The notes beneath the pieces were generated by a model. It searched no databases. It was not told the DNA's origin and saw only the letters and a list, made by a program, of their open reading frames with translations. Below, in pieces: positions 1 through 9,169 of a DNA stretch of 64,000 bases (position 1 is its first letter; every line of letters begins with the position of its first letter). A program made the position numbers and the translations under genes. This DNA is from Jutongia hominis (GTDB taxonomy: Bacteria > Bacillota > Clostridia > Lachnospirales > Lachnospiraceae), in assembly GCF_014384965.1 (NCBI RefSeq), contig NZ_JACRSW010000007.1, forward strand, positions 6,943 to 70,942, given 5' to 3'.

Positions 1-252
1 CTGCTGGTGCAAAGGAATTGCAAGACAAACTGTCGATGGTGTCAGGAAATAGCTAAGATACTTAGCCCCTTCCTCATAAGTTGCATAATCAATATCAAAC
101 CCCACCAAAAAAACAATTGTTGCTGCAATTGAGATCAATAACGGATTAAACAACGGAAAATTTACTTTCTTTTTCAAAAGTAGTCCGATCTCATAAGTAC
201 ACAAACTGATAAACACTCCAAAAAAAACTGATTCCTGTATAAAATCTTTCAT
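1..252 (-). CDS. lrgB: LrgB-like membrane protein, 3' part cut by window edge
   Basis: The first 84 codons of a hydrophobic protein are present and the frame runs off the window at base 1. The N-terminus has two or three membrane segments with the short-loop pattern of the LrgB/CidB family. The partner LrgA lies 88 bp upstream on the same strand, the usual lrgAB order. In Bacillus and Staphylococcus this pair modulates murein hydrolase activity and overflow-metabolite (pyruvate or acetate) transport. The function here is by family only. The ATG at 252 is preceded by a GGGAGAAG-type ribosome site. Most of the protein is outside the window. Confidence 0.8.
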   Translation of the reverse strand, partial: MKDFIQESVFFGVFISLCTYEIGLLLKKKVNFPLFNPLLISIAATIVFLVGFDIDYATYEEGAKYLSYFLTPSTVCLAIPLHQQ

Positions 253-340
253 ATAATTCTTCTCTCCCGGTTTTTGAACTTTTTACTAACTCGATTTATG
301 ATACAAATTTGACATGATGTGTCTCTTTTATAAACACCTT

Positions 341-709
341 TTAAACTTCATCCATATTTCTTCTTTTTCGAAGTGCGATCACCCCCTGCGTTACCAGACC
401 GGATACTGCCATAACCAGTATCGTAGATACCACGACTGTTAACACAAGACTGCCAAGCATTGGTTTCATTACGCCCCATGACTCTAAAAGACCGACACCT
501 GCCGGAATAAAAGTGAGCGGCATGATCTCTACAAAGAATTCGCCTACATCCCGAACAGAGGCTAACGGAAGCAGCTTTGTTTCAAGTGCGATCAGAAGTG
601 CAAGCAATCCATAAATGCTGGCAGGCACCGGAAACGGAAGTAATGCTTTTAACACTTCACCTAAAAAAGTAAATAACATAATAATTACAAATTGCCTTAC
701 ATATTTCAT
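341..709 (-). CDS. lrgA: LrgA/CidA family holin-like protein
   Basis: A 122-residue protein with four predicted membrane helices, the normal size for LrgA/CidA. The helix pair near residues 5-45 contains the family-typical proline- and glycine-rich turn (FPVPASIYGLL), and the basic tail (RKRRNMDEV) should be cytosolic. The ATG at 709 follows a GAGGAA ribosome site. With the downstream LrgB it would form the small holin/antiholin-like or organic-acid transport complex. No LytSR pair is next to it. The LytTR regulators in this window lie far away, so regulation cannot be assigned. Confidence 0.85.
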   Translation of the reverse strand: MKYVRQFVIIMLFTFLGEVLKALLPFPVPASIYGLLALLIALETKLLPLASVRDVGEFFVEIMPLTFIPAGVGLLESWGVMKPMLGSLVLTVVVSTILVMAVSGLVTQGVIALRKRRNMDEV

Positions 710-760
710 ATTGTTCCTCGTTTCTTTCTAAATAAGAAGCAACATCAGCATGCTTTTATA

Positions 761-869
761 TCTTTAAGCACAAAGTGTGTCAGATGCAAAGCATCTGGAT
801 TTCGAAGTTATTATATTGCTTCTATACAAGTATTTTCTGTTCCATAAAAATACTAGATACTATAGTATC
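761..869 (+). repeat. Degenerate copy of dispersed repeat family 1
   Basis: Bases 781-797 form a perfect 7-bp hairpin (CAGATGC, AAA, GCATCTG). A core-like stretch at 820-850 matches the family core (TATAC...TTTTCTGTTCCATAAAAA), and a weak inverted repeat of TACTA follows. The order hairpin, core, A-run, hairpin is that of the better copies near 5.3, 15.7 and 26.6 kb. The 710-1181 gap otherwise holds only this copy, the next copy and AT-rich sequence. Confidence 0.5.
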
Positions 870-1062
870 ACATTATTTTCAAAAAAATAGTACAAATTTA
901 ATACAATTATGCACCAATTCTCTTGTAACCTTTTGCTGAATCAGAAAATACTACACCGGGATCTGAATATTCTCTTGTCCCAGATATTGCTTTGTATCTT
1001 CCAAACTTATCAATTTTTTTATATTCAGACATGTAATTGCCTTATTTTATGGTAAAATAAGA

Positions 1063-1160
1063 AAGTGCGAAGAATGAGCTTTACACGCTAAGAATTGCTT
1101 TGGCAATTCTTGCTGATACATTACTACTGTTATGAACAGTTTTCAATCCCATAAGAAAAT
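1063..1160 (+). repeat. Diverged copy of dispersed repeat family 1
   Basis: It contains AAGAATTGC-TTTG-GCAATTCTT (1090-1111), the same hairpin module seen at 26583 and 26700. A diverged core follows (ACTACTGTTATGAACAGTTT, then CCCATAAGAAAA). It sits directly upstream of the lysozyme gene and must be largely in its 5' untranslated or promoter region. Confidence 0.6.
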
Positions 1161-1181
1161 ACAAAAAGAATGGAGAACATA

Positions 1182-2825
1182 ATGAGAAAAAAATTACTAA
1201 CATCTATCCTGGTACTCAGCATGGTCTGCTCTGTAATCTCAGAACATACTGCCTTTGCTGCTTCTGTAGCGACTCAACCTGCTATCAGTACTGACAGTAC
1301 CGAAACTACCGACACTATAAAAGATACCGATACAACAAAAAATACAAATACACAGAAAAGCTATTCCTTTAAGAAAAATACCTTTTCTTATAAAGGTTCA
1401 AGCCAGAGTGTCAGTCCATTGACAAACTCTACTTACACACATGCGGATGCATTTGATGGGATGTACATTTTTAACGGTATTGATGTTTCTTATCATAATG
1501 GTACGATTGACTGGAATGCAGTTGCTGCAACCGGCATTGACTATGCGATCCTGCGTGTCGGTTATCGTGGTTACGGCAGTACCGGCAACCTATGTGCCGA
1601 TGTTAAATTCGATGAATACATTCAAGAGGCAATCGCAGCCGGAATTCCGGTTGGAGTTTATTATTATACAGAAGCAATCTCTACAGATGAGGCAATTGCA
1701 GAAGCCAATTATTGTATTGAAAAGATAAAAGATTACAATATCACACTTCCTGTTACGATTGATTTTGAGCCGGGTACGAACAAAGGCCGTTCTTATAAAG
1801 CAAATCTTAGCAAGACACAGGCGACCAACCAGGTAAAGGCTTTCTGTGATACGATCGCAGCAGCCGGATATACGCCTGCCATCTATGCAAACAAAAGCGA
1901 CCTGACAACTCGTATTGATGGTGCTTCTCTTGGAAGTTCTTATAATATCTGGCTGGCGCAGTATAACAGTAAAACCACCTACACCGGTGCCTATCAGCAA
2001 TGGCAATATAGCAGCTCCGGTACAATTTCCGGAATCAGCGGTAAAGTAGATTGTAACTTCTTCTATTCTGCTGCCGATTCTTTAACAAGTACGGCACCAA
2101 CCGGTACAAGCATTGCGTCTGCTACAATTTCGTCTATTCCGAATCAGACCTACTCTGGAAAAGCCATCTCTCCTGCCGTAACAGTTCGCTACAACGGGCA
2201 GACATTGCTACAGGGTACTGATTACAAATTGACCTATTCTAACAATACTGCGATCGGTAAAGCTTCTGTTACCGCAAAAGGTATCGGTGCTTATAGAGGC
2301 AGTGTCACCAGACAATATAATATTAATCCTGCAAAGATCTCTTCCTTTAAAAGCAAATCCGCATCACGCCAGATTACCTTAAAATGGAAAAAAGGAAGCA
2401 ACAATTGTGGTTATCAAATATTTAGAAAAAACACCTACAATGCTAAATCTTATAAGAAAGTCAAAACAATATCTGCGAATACCACAACAAAATGGATTAA
2501 TAAAAAACTAACATACAACCGGGAATATTATTATTATATCCGCCCATATAAAACAGTAAATGGTGCTAATTTCTATGGCAGCTTAACTTACCTGACAACT
2601 TCTACTACGCCACGGAATAAAAAGCGTACGATTCGCAAAAAAACTGCATTATATAAACAGCCAAGCCTGAAAGGTACAAAACTTGCTACTATTCCAAAGA
2701 AAGCAAAAATAACCTGTATTTCCAGAACCTATGTGACAGCTTCTAAGAAAGTTTACCATGTCACATATAAAAAAGGCAGTAAAACATATACAGGATATAT
2801 CGCCGGAAAGACACGGCTTTACTAG
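1182..2825 (+). CDS. Secreted GH25 lysozyme with YDG-like, Fn3-like and SH3-like modules
   Basis: A 547-residue exported muramidase. Residues 1-27 are a signal peptide ending AFA-A, followed by a Thr/Asp-rich linker. The GH25 domain spans about 95-295, with the GIDVSYHNG motif (Asp101) and catalytic DFEP (Asp194, Glu196). A YDG/MBG-like repeat follows at about 315-385, then a fibronectin-III-like domain at about 388-475. The C-terminal SH3b-like domain (about 485-547) is a likely wall-binding module. The protein should hydrolyse the MurNAc-GlcNAc bond of peptidoglycan outside the cell. I chose the second Met (1182) because GGAG lies 6 nt before it; the ATG at 1170 overlaps that ribosome site. 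There is no phage context, so a wall-turnover or antagonism role is likelier than an endolysin. Confidence 0.9.
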   Translation: MRKKLLTSILVLSMVCSVISEHTAFAASVATQPAISTDSTETTDTIKDTDTTKNTNTQKSYSFKKNTFSYKGSSQSVSPLTNSTYTHADAFDGMYIFNGIDVSYHNGTIDWNAVAATGIDYAILRVGYRGYGSTGNLCADVKFDEYIQEAIAAGIPVGVYYYTEAISTDEAIAEANYCIEKIKDYNITLPVTIDFEPGTNKGRSYKANLSKTQATNQVKAFCDTIAAAGYTPAIYANKSDLTTRIDGASLGSSYNIWLAQYNSKTTYTGAYQQWQYSSSGTISGISGKVDCNFFYSAADSLTSTAPTGTSIASATISSIPNQTYSGKAISPAVTVRYNGQTLLQGTDYKLTYSNNTAIGKASVTAKGIGAYRGSVTRQYNINPAKISSFKSKSASRQITLKWKKGSNNCGYQIFRKNTYNAKSYKKVKTISANTTTKWINKKLTYNREYYYYIRPYKTVNGANFYGSLTYLTTSTTPRNKKRTIRKKTALYKQPSLKGTKLATIPKKAKITCISRTYVTASKKVYHVTYKKGSKTYTGYIAGKTRLY

Positions 2826-2901
2826 CCGGCAATCAGAACCTTTTCCAGCAACAATTTCCACATCACATCTTAACTGTAACACACAAAATAACCAGACTAC
2901 A

Positions 2902-2973
2902 AAACAGCCGGTTTGACTACATTCTTTCCTGCCATACAAACGCTTGAAAGAATTGCCAAACCGGCTGTTTTTA
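2902..2973. terminator. Long hairpin terminator between convergent genes
   Basis: Arms AACAGCCGGTTTG and CAAACCGGCTGTT enclose a second nested stem (ATTCTTTC/GAAAGAAT). TTTTTATT follows on the plus strand. It ends the lysozyme transcript and may also stop glgB from the other side. Confidence 0.8.
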
Positions 2974-3012
2974 TTGTTCTTATAGTATAGAGTTCCTTCT
3001 TATTCCCTGCTT

Positions 3013-5241
3013 TTATTTTTTATAGTCAAAACGATATACATTGACAGACAATGGTGGAAGCTTCATCTGTAAAGAATATGTTTTTCCTTCACATTCTTCT
3101 TTGTCTGCTTCGACAAATTTCTTATTCCGTACGCCTGTTCCACCGAAGCGTTCTTCATCTGATGAAAGAAGCAGCTCATAACGTCCTCTGCATGGTACAC
3201 CTGTACGATATGCATCATATTCTACCGGTGTAAAGTTACAAATGAAAAGCAACTGGTCTTTTGCACTTAAACCACGTCTCACAAAGCTGACGGTACTCAT
3301 CTGTGCATTTTCACAGCTCATCCATTCAAACCCCATCGTATCATAATCATTTACATACAATGCATCATACTTTGCATATAAATGGTTCAGTTCGCGTACA
3401 AAATCCTGCATCTGTTTGTTTCTTTCTTCATCAAGAAGGAACCAATCCAGACTTCTCTTTTCACTCCACTCTCTAAACTGGGCAAATTCCTGTCCCATAA
3501 AGAGAAGCTTCTTGCCGGGATGACCATACATAAAGCCATACGCAGTACGCAGATTTGCAAATTTATCATCGATTTCACCCGGCATTTTATTGATCATAGA
3601 GCCTTTTCCATGCACTACCTCATCATGTGACAAAACCTGAATAAAGTTCTCACTATAAGCATATTGCATACTAAAAGTCAGTCTTCCATGGTTATTTGCC
3701 CTAAAATACGGATCCATATGCATATATTCAAGAAAATCATTCATCCAACCCATATTCCATTTGAACAGGAAGCCAAGTCCGCCAAGCTCAACCGGAGAAG
3801 TCACGCCCGCCCATGCGGTAGATTCTTCCGCTATGATCAAGGTTCCCGGAGCCTGCTTTTCAAATTCACGGTTCATATGATGGAACAAATGGATCGCATC
3901 ATAGTTTTCATTGCCGCCATCTTCGTTTGGCAGCCATTCTCCATCATCTTTTCCATAATCGAGATAAAGCATAGAAGCAACGGCATCCACACGCAATCCG
4001 TCCACATGGAATTTTCTCAGCCAGAAAAGTCCGTTTGCAAGCAGGAAGTTCTCGACTTCTTTTTTGTTATAATTAAAAATATATGTGCCCCAGTGTGGAT
4101 GTTCACCACGTCTTTTATCAGGATGTTCATACAATGGCTGTCCATCAAAGTTTCCAAGTCCATGCTCATCCTTTGGAAAATGTGCCGGTACCCAGTCTAA
4201 GATCACATAAATACCCTTTTCATGCATATAATCCACAAAGTACATAAAGTCTTTTGGATCTCCGTAACGTCTTGTCGGAGCATAATATCCGGTTACCTGA
4301 TATCCCCACGAGCCATCAAACGGATGCTCTGCAATTCCCATAAGCTCAACATGCGTATAGCCCATTTTCAGAACATAGTCTGCAACCATCGGAGCAAGTT
4401 CGCGATAGTTATAGAAACCATCTTCCGTTCCGTCATCTTTCTTTTTCCATGATCCTAAATGCATTTCATAAATAGCCATCGGCTTTTTACGAAGAGACTG
4501 TCTTGTCTCTTTGACTCTGGCATTCATCCATTTGTTGTCTTTCCAATGATAACCTTCTATATCAGCTACTACAGAAGCATTATTGGGACGAAGTTCTGCA
4601 CAATTTGCATAAGGATCCGACTTCATCAGCAGATCGCCTTTTCGCGTTAAAATCTGGTATTTGTAAACAGCTCCCGGTTCTACTCCGGGAATAAATATCT
4701 CATAAACTCCTGACACCTCCAATGTACGCATCAAATGAAGTCGTCCATCCCACATATTAAAGTTTCCAACCACACTGACTGCTCGTGCATGAGGTGCCCA
4801 GACCGCAAAATACGTACCCTTCACACCATTGATCGTCATAGGATGTGCACCCAGCTTATCATAGATCTGATAATGCTTTCCTTCTGCGAAAAGATACAGA
4901 TCATCACTACTGATCTGTGGTTCAAATGCATATGGATCAGCTGTGACCACCACATCATTCTCTCCATAATAGATATGAAGCAGATAATCTGACTTATATT
5001 TCTTTCCATCTACATATAGCCCAAAGAAACCACTGCCTTCTCCAACTTCTTCGAGTTCAACTTTCTGCTCTCCCTTAGCATTTGTTACAAAAATCTGCTT
5101 TGCTTCCGGACGATATACAGTAAAGACCTGTCCTTTGCCAAAGTTGTGTAATCCCAGAATATTATGAGGTGCATTGTGACATCCTGCCAGCAGCTCATCA
5201 TATTCTACCCAATTAATCCATTGATCTAATTTTTCCTGCAT
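3013..5241 (-). CDS. glgB: 1,4-alpha-glucan branching enzyme
   Basis: A 742-residue GH13 enzyme that makes alpha-1,6 branches in glycogen, matching the family length (about 730). An N-terminal extension and a CBM48 module precede the (beta/alpha)8 barrel. The nucleophile Asp is in GLRVDAVASML, the acid/base Glu in LIIAEEST, and the third carboxylate in VLSHDEVVHG. The C-terminal all-beta domain is complete. The start at 5241 has GGGGGAGG 4 nt upstream; the longer frame from 5262 would put its ribosome site on the start codon. No other glycogen gene is adjacent, but a phosphohexomutase lies 2 kb upstream on the same strand. Confidence 0.95.
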   Translation of the reverse strand: MQEKLDQWINWVEYDELLAGCHNAPHNILGLHNFGKGQVFTVYRPEAKQIFVTNAKGEQKVELEEVGEGSGFFGLYVDGKKYKSDYLLHIYYGENDVVVTADPYAFEPQISSDDLYLFAEGKHYQIYDKLGAHPMTINGVKGTYFAVWAPHARAVSVVGNFNMWDGRLHLMRTLEVSGVYEIFIPGVEPGAVYKYQILTRKGDLLMKSDPYANCAELRPNNASVVADIEGYHWKDNKWMNARVKETRQSLRKKPMAIYEMHLGSWKKKDDGTEDGFYNYRELAPMVADYVLKMGYTHVELMGIAEHPFDGSWGYQVTGYYAPTRRYGDPKDFMYFVDYMHEKGIYVILDWVPAHFPKDEHGLGNFDGQPLYEHPDKRRGEHPHWGTYIFNYNKKEVENFLLANGLFWLRKFHVDGLRVDAVASMLYLDYGKDDGEWLPNEDGGNENYDAIHLFHHMNREFEKQAPGTLIIAEESTAWAGVTSPVELGGLGFLFKWNMGWMNDFLEYMHMDPYFRANNHGRLTFSMQYAYSENFIQVLSHDEVVHGKGSMINKMPGEIDDKFANLRTAYGFMYGHPGKKLLFMGQEFAQFREWSEKRSLDWFLLDEERNKQMQDFVRELNHLYAKYDALYVNDYDTMGFEWMSCENAQMSTVSFVRRGLSAKDQLLFICNFTPVEYDAYRTGVPCRGRYELLLSSDEERFGGTGVRNKKFVEADKEECEGKTYSLQMKLPPLSVNVYRFDYKK

Positions 5242-5280
5242 AAAACCTCCCCCTATCGACATCTCCTTATGTTATAAAAA

Positions 5281-5347
5281 GCGCAAAGCCAGCGCTTTGC
5301 TATGTGTTCCACTACTGTACGAGCAGCTTCCTATTCCATAAAAAAGC
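5281..5347 (+). repeat. Dispersed repeat family 1, hairpin plus core
   Basis: GCAAAGC/GCTTTGC forms a hairpin at 5283-5300. The core CACTACTGTACGAGCAGC-TTCCTATTCCATAAAAAA follows. It abuts the terminator hairpin of the MotB-like gene, so the core's A-run is that terminator's U-tract on the minus strand. Confidence 0.85.
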
Positions 5348-5378
5348 CACCTACACTGCATGTATAGATGGCTTTGCT
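5342..5378 (-). terminator. Terminator of the MotA/MotB-like operon
   Basis: Arms AAAGCCA and TGGCTTT, with inner TACA/TGTA, precede TTTTTT on the minus strand. The T-run belongs to the adjacent repeat core. Confidence 0.75.
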
Positions 5379-5444
5379 TTTGCATGTGTTTTTATTATAA
5401 AATAATTCACATTAGAAGTCAACGAAAGCTTATATCCCCCTGAT

Positions 5445-6173
5445 CTATTCGCTAAGAACATCGCTCATCTGATTGATCATATCTTCATCCTTTAAGCGGA
5501 ATAAAAATTCTACACGTCGCGATGCATTCCGATCTTCTTTTCCATCCTTATCCAATACAGGATTGCTAAAAGACTTTCCATTTGCCGTGATCATATCACG
5601 TACCCCTTTGATCTTACTTTCTGATAAAACCGCACTCTTTGCATTCAGACAATAAGAAGACACCGACAATGCTCTCTTTTGTGAAAGCTCTAAGTTATAC
5701 AGATAATCACCTTCCGAATCAGTATGACCTTCAATGATGATTTCCGAAACATACTCCTTAAACTGTTTATTTGTCAAAACACCAATATATTTTGGTATAA
5801 ATTTCTTTAAAAGACTTTCTCCCGACTGCTTTAACACTGCCTGTCCCGAATCAAAAAGAATGCTTGAATCCAATGCGATCGAACCTGTCTTTTCATCGAC
5901 ATTGATACTCATATCGGTTCCGTCGAATTCCTCTTTCAATGCTTCGATCAGCTCTTTACGGATTCCGATCAGCTTATCTAACTGTTCCTGCTGTTCTTTT
6001 ATCACTTCCTGCTGCTGCACTAACTCCGCCTGCTTTTCTTCATATTGGGACGTAGATTGTAAGATTGTAAAAGAAATAATCAATATAAAGATCAAAAGCA
6101 ATGCCGCCATCATATCGGAATACGACAGCCAATAACTTGTCTCTTCTTCTTCCCGCTTATGTTTATTACGCAT
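5445..6173 (-). CDS. MotB/OmpA-family proton-channel subunit
   Basis: About 242 residues: a short charged cytosolic N-terminus, one membrane helix at about 21-40, a coiled-coil linker (about 45-85), and an OmpA-like peptidoglycan-binding domain at about 120-235. YSDMMAALL places Asp20 where the proton-carrying Asp of MotB/ZorB sits. GHTDSEGDYLYNLELSQKRA matches the OmpA peptidoglycan-binding signature. It pairs with the MotA/TolQ-like gene 30 bp upstream. Two starts are possible: 6173 (GAGGG 4 nt upstream, used here) and 6197 (6 nt after the partner's stop). No flagellar genes and no ZorC/ZorD helicase genes lie nearby, so the output of this motor is unknown. Confidence 0.85.
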   Translation of the reverse strand: MRNKHKREEEETSYWLSYSDMMAALLLIFILIISFTILQSTSQYEEKQAELVQQQEVIKEQQEQLDKLIGIRKELIEALKEEFDGTDMSINVDEKTGSIALDSSILFDSGQAVLKQSGESLLKKFIPKYIGVLTNKQFKEYVSEIIIEGHTDSEGDYLYNLELSQKRALSVSSYCLNAKSAVLSESKIKGVRDMITANGKSFSNPVLDKDGKEDRNASRRVEFLFRLKDEDMINQMSDVLSE

Positions 6174-6203
6174 TTTTCCCTCGTTTCTTATACTCATTTC
6201 GAA

Positions 6204-7055
6204 CTATCTTCCATACGGATTTTTCATTGCATTGGCAATCTTTTGCGCCAGACTGTCTCCAAAAGAATCCAAAAGCTTTTCCATCTCCTGCATCTGGTGT
6301 TCCTGAAACTTCAAAAGCATTCCGATCTGATCATTTGCCATATCCGGCAGTACATATTTATGATAAGCATTTAGAAAATATTCTACTGCGTTATATGCAT
6401 CTTCCAAATTCTTTTTATATACAAAGTTAAAAATCAGTGAAAAAACCATACCATAGATAGATGTATGAAATGCGATCTTAATACCATCCATCAAAGGTGC
6501 GATACTATTTGTGATCTCTGCTGCACTTCCGGTATTGAAATTTTGCAGACCGATTGAAAGTCCGATAAAAGTACCAAGAATACCAAGACCTGTCATAACA
6601 CCCGGTATAATACTTAAAATTCCTTTTTTGATCACCGCATCAAAATAATCTTCATTGATATAATCCGCCAGATCACAGGTTGATCCATATGCAGAAAGCA
6701 TATTCAAACGTTTTCGTTCTACCCGGTATTCATTAAATTTGTGGTTTAATGCTTTATTATGAAAAAAATTTGTCTCATCCTTGTATTGTTCCCAAAGATA
6801 TGCTCCGCTTTTATTAAAATCAATCTCCATAGTCTCTACGGCATATTTCATGCTTTTGATCATTTTATTGACCGGCATAAAGCACTGTGTATTGGCCCAA
6901 AGGATCACGGCACCGATAATGATAAACATACTGATATTAACGACCAGATTTGCCATGTCCGGCTTAGCACCGCTAAAAAAGTTCAAACATACTGCTACAC
7001 CTACCATAACAAAATACAATGGCAGTAGTATTCTTTCACTATTACTTGTTTTCAT
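6204..7055 (-). CDS. MotA/TolQ/ExbB-family proton-channel subunit
   Basis: A 283-residue membrane protein with two N-terminal helices (about 11-30 and 40-60), a cytosolic region, and two C-terminal helices (about 150-175 and 195-225). The third helix carries the glycine-rich IIPGVMTGLGILGTFIGLSIGL segment typical of the MotA_ExbB domain. The roughly 60-residue tail is amphipathic and far shorter than the long tail of ZorA. AAGGAG 6 nt before 7055 fixes the start; an upstream in-frame extension lacks membrane logic. With its MotB-like partner it should form a 5:2 stator using the proton or sodium gradient. A flagellar role is unlikely in this context. Confidence 0.85.
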   Translation of the reverse strand: MKTSNSERILLPLYFVMVGVAVCLNFFSGAKPDMANLVVNISMFIIIGAVILWANTQCFMPVNKMIKSMKYAVETMEIDFNKSGAYLWEQYKDETNFFHNKALNHKFNEYRVERKRLNMLSAYGSTCDLADYINEDYFDAVIKKGILSIIPGVMTGLGILGTFIGLSIGLQNFNTGSAAEITNSIAPLMDGIKIAFHTSIYGMVFSLIFNFVYKKNLEDAYNAVEYFLNAYHKYVLPDMANDQIGMLLKFQEHQMQEMEKLLDSFGDSLAQKIANAMKNPYGR

Positions 7056-7185
7056 TCGTTTCTCCTTTTTGTTTTTACTTTTTAAGATTAGGGTGTCAGG
7101 GAAATTCAGACCACTTAACACCATGATCTGTTTAGAGAAATTCACCCCTGATAAGATAACAAAACCCACTAAAACATTTTTGCAT

Positions 7186-7215
7186 GAAACAGATCTTATA
7201 TCAAAGATCCGTTTC
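7186..7215. other. Inverted repeat upstream of the MotA-like gene
   Basis: Arms GAAACAGATCTT and AAGATCCGTTTC around a 6-nt loop lie in the leader between the mutase terminator and the channel gene. No T-run follows on the minus strand, so an operator or RNA structure is more likely than a terminator. Confidence 0.4.
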
Positions 7216-7260
7216 ATAACATAATCCTATATACAAAAATGTTTAGCGGGAAAATATCTG

Positions 7261-7305
7261 AAAACACTGCCGGTTCTCTCATATACCAGACCGGAATGTT
7301 TTCGA
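7261..7305 (-). terminator. Terminator of the phosphohexomutase gene
   Basis: Imperfect arms AAAACATTCCGGT and ACCGGCAGTGTTTT on the minus strand, 10-50 nt after the mutase stop. Confidence 0.6.
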
Positions 7306-7314
7306 AGATTTTTT

Positions 7315-9048
7315 TTATGACATAGATTCTACTAATTTTGTAACGGCTGCTGCCATTTCTTCTGACTGCTTGTCTGCATCTTCAAGAGAAGTACCTACAA
7401 CACCATAGTAGAATTTGATCTTAGGTTCTGTTCCGGAAGGTCTGATACACATCCATACATTGTCTGACATATCAAAGTATAATACGTTTGACTTTGGAAG
7501 TCCTGTTGGTTTTACCTCACCGGTTGTAATATCTGTAATCGTATCTGCCTGATAATCACGGAATGATGTGACTTTGTGTCCGCAGAACTCTTTTAACGGC
7601 TCTTTACGAAGTGTTGCCATAATCTCCTGAATCTTAGCAAGACCTTCGATACCTTTCATGGTTACAGCCTGTACACCATCTTTATAATAACCATATCTCT
7701 CATACATAGCGATCATGGCATCCCATAATGTCATGTTCTTTGTCTTATAGTAAGCTGCTGCTTCACAAAGTGCCATTGTAGCAACGATCGCATCCTTATC
7801 ACGAGCATGTGTGCCGATCAGGCAGCCATAACTCTCTTCAAAACCAAAGAGATATTTGCCCTTGCCGGTTGTCTCAAATCCAAGGATCTGCTGACCGATA
7901 AACTTAAATCCGGTCAATACTTCGATCAAGTCAACATCATAGTATTTTGCAATCGCATCTGCAAGATTCGATGTAACGATCGTCTTGATCAGCTTACCAT
8001 CCTCAGGAAGCCCTTTTGTCTCTTTAATCTGGGAAATCTCATAATCAGCAAGCAGACAACCTGACATATTACCTGTTAATGCAATGTATTCTCCGCTCTT
8101 TGTATCCTTCACATAGACACCAAGGCGATCGGCATCCGGATCAGTCGCAAGTACCAGATCGGCATCCTTTTCTTTTGCAAGCTTTAATGCAAGTTCAAAA
8201 GCTTCTGCAGCTTCCGGATTTGGATAACTTACTGTTGGGAACTCGCCATCAGGAAGCTCCTGCTCCGGTACAACATATACATTTTCAAAACCAATCTCTT
8301 TTAAGACACGTCTTGCCGGGATATTACCTGTTCCATGTAATGGTGTATATACGATCTTAATGTCTTTTCCAACTTCTTTGATGCTGTCCCAATGAATCAC
8401 CTGTTTTTTAAGTTCTTCAATATATTTATCATCAATCGCAGCACCGATCACTTCATATAGACCTTTTTCCTGTGCGTCCCTCTTATCCATTGTCTTAACT
8501 GTTGCATAATCCGTAACAGCTTTTACTTCATCCATAATGCCGGTATCATGAGGTGGTGTGATCTGTGCACCATCTTCCCAATATACTTTATAACCATTGT
8601 ATTCCGGTGGATTGTGGCTTGCAGTCACGTTAATACCGGCGATACATTTTAATTCTCTTACAGCAAAGGAAAGCTCCGGTGTTGGTCTGAGTGATTCAAA
8701 AACATAAGCTTTGATACCATTCGCAGCCAGGCAAAGAGCAGCTTCATCAGCAAATTCCGGTGACATTCTTCTGGAGTCATATGCGATTGCAACGCCCTGG
8801 CTTGTCTTACCTGCTTTTACAATATAATTAGCAAGTCCCTGTGTCGCTTTACGAACCGTATAGATATTCATGCGGTTTGTGCCGGCTCCGATAATGCCAC
8901 GAAGTCCTGCTGTGCCAAATTCAAGATCGGTATAAAAACGTTCTTTGATTTCATTGTCGTCATTTGCAATTGCCTGCAATTCCTTTTTGGTGTCTTCATC
9001 AAAATATGGATTTTCTAACCATGCCTTATAGCTTTCTTTGTAATTCAT
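7315..9048 (-). CDS. pgcA: Alpha-phosphohexomutase (phosphoglucomutase/phosphomannomutase)
   Basis: A 577-residue cytosolic enzyme interconverting hexose 1- and 6-phosphates. All four family landmarks are present: the phosphoserine loop TASHNPPEYNGYK, the metal loop DPDADRLG, the sugar loop GFEESYG, and the phosphate-binding loop RPSGTEPK. The length and the order of motifs fit the Firmicutes PgcA type. The start at 9048 has GGAGG 8 nt upstream; the ORF extends six codons further but that region contains the ribosome site. It would connect glucose 6-phosphate to glucose 1-phosphate for glycogen (glgB nearby) and cell-envelope glycans. Confidence 0.93.
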   Translation of the reverse strand: MNYKESYKAWLENPYFDEDTKKELQAIANDDNEIKERFYTDLEFGTAGLRGIIGAGTNRMNIYTVRKATQGLANYIVKAGKTSQGVAIAYDSRRMSPEFADEAALCLAANGIKAYVFESLRPTPELSFAVRELKCIAGINVTASHNPPEYNGYKVYWEDGAQITPPHDTGIMDEVKAVTDYATVKTMDKRDAQEKGLYEVIGAAIDDKYIEELKKQVIHWDSIKEVGKDIKIVYTPLHGTGNIPARRVLKEIGFENVYVVPEQELPDGEFPTVSYPNPEAAEAFELALKLAKEKDADLVLATDPDADRLGVYVKDTKSGEYIALTGNMSGCLLADYEISQIKETKGLPEDGKLIKTIVTSNLADAIAKYYDVDLIEVLTGFKFIGQQILGFETTGKGKYLFGFEESYGCLIGTHARDKDAIVATMALCEAAAYYKTKNMTLWDAMIAMYERYGYYKDGVQAVTMKGIEGLAKIQEIMATLRKEPLKEFCGHKVTSFRDYQADTITDITTGEVKPTGLPKSNVLYFDMSDNVWMCIRPSGTEPKIKFYYGVVGTSLEDADKQSEEMAAAVTKLVESMS

Positions 9049-9169
9049 GAATTTTCCTCCTGTCATCCGGCATATGCCGTAAAGTGATTGATTTATCTAT
9101 AGACGCATACGCGTTCTTATATTTAGTATTTCTTGTGCCTGACAAAACTATTTTCACCGGTTTTGTCAT

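Noticed and set aside
5445..7055. Complete Zorya defence system
   Set aside because: Only the ZorA/ZorB-like pair is present; no ZorC, ZorD or ZorE-like gene lies within the neighbouring 10 kb, and the ZorA-type long tail is missing.
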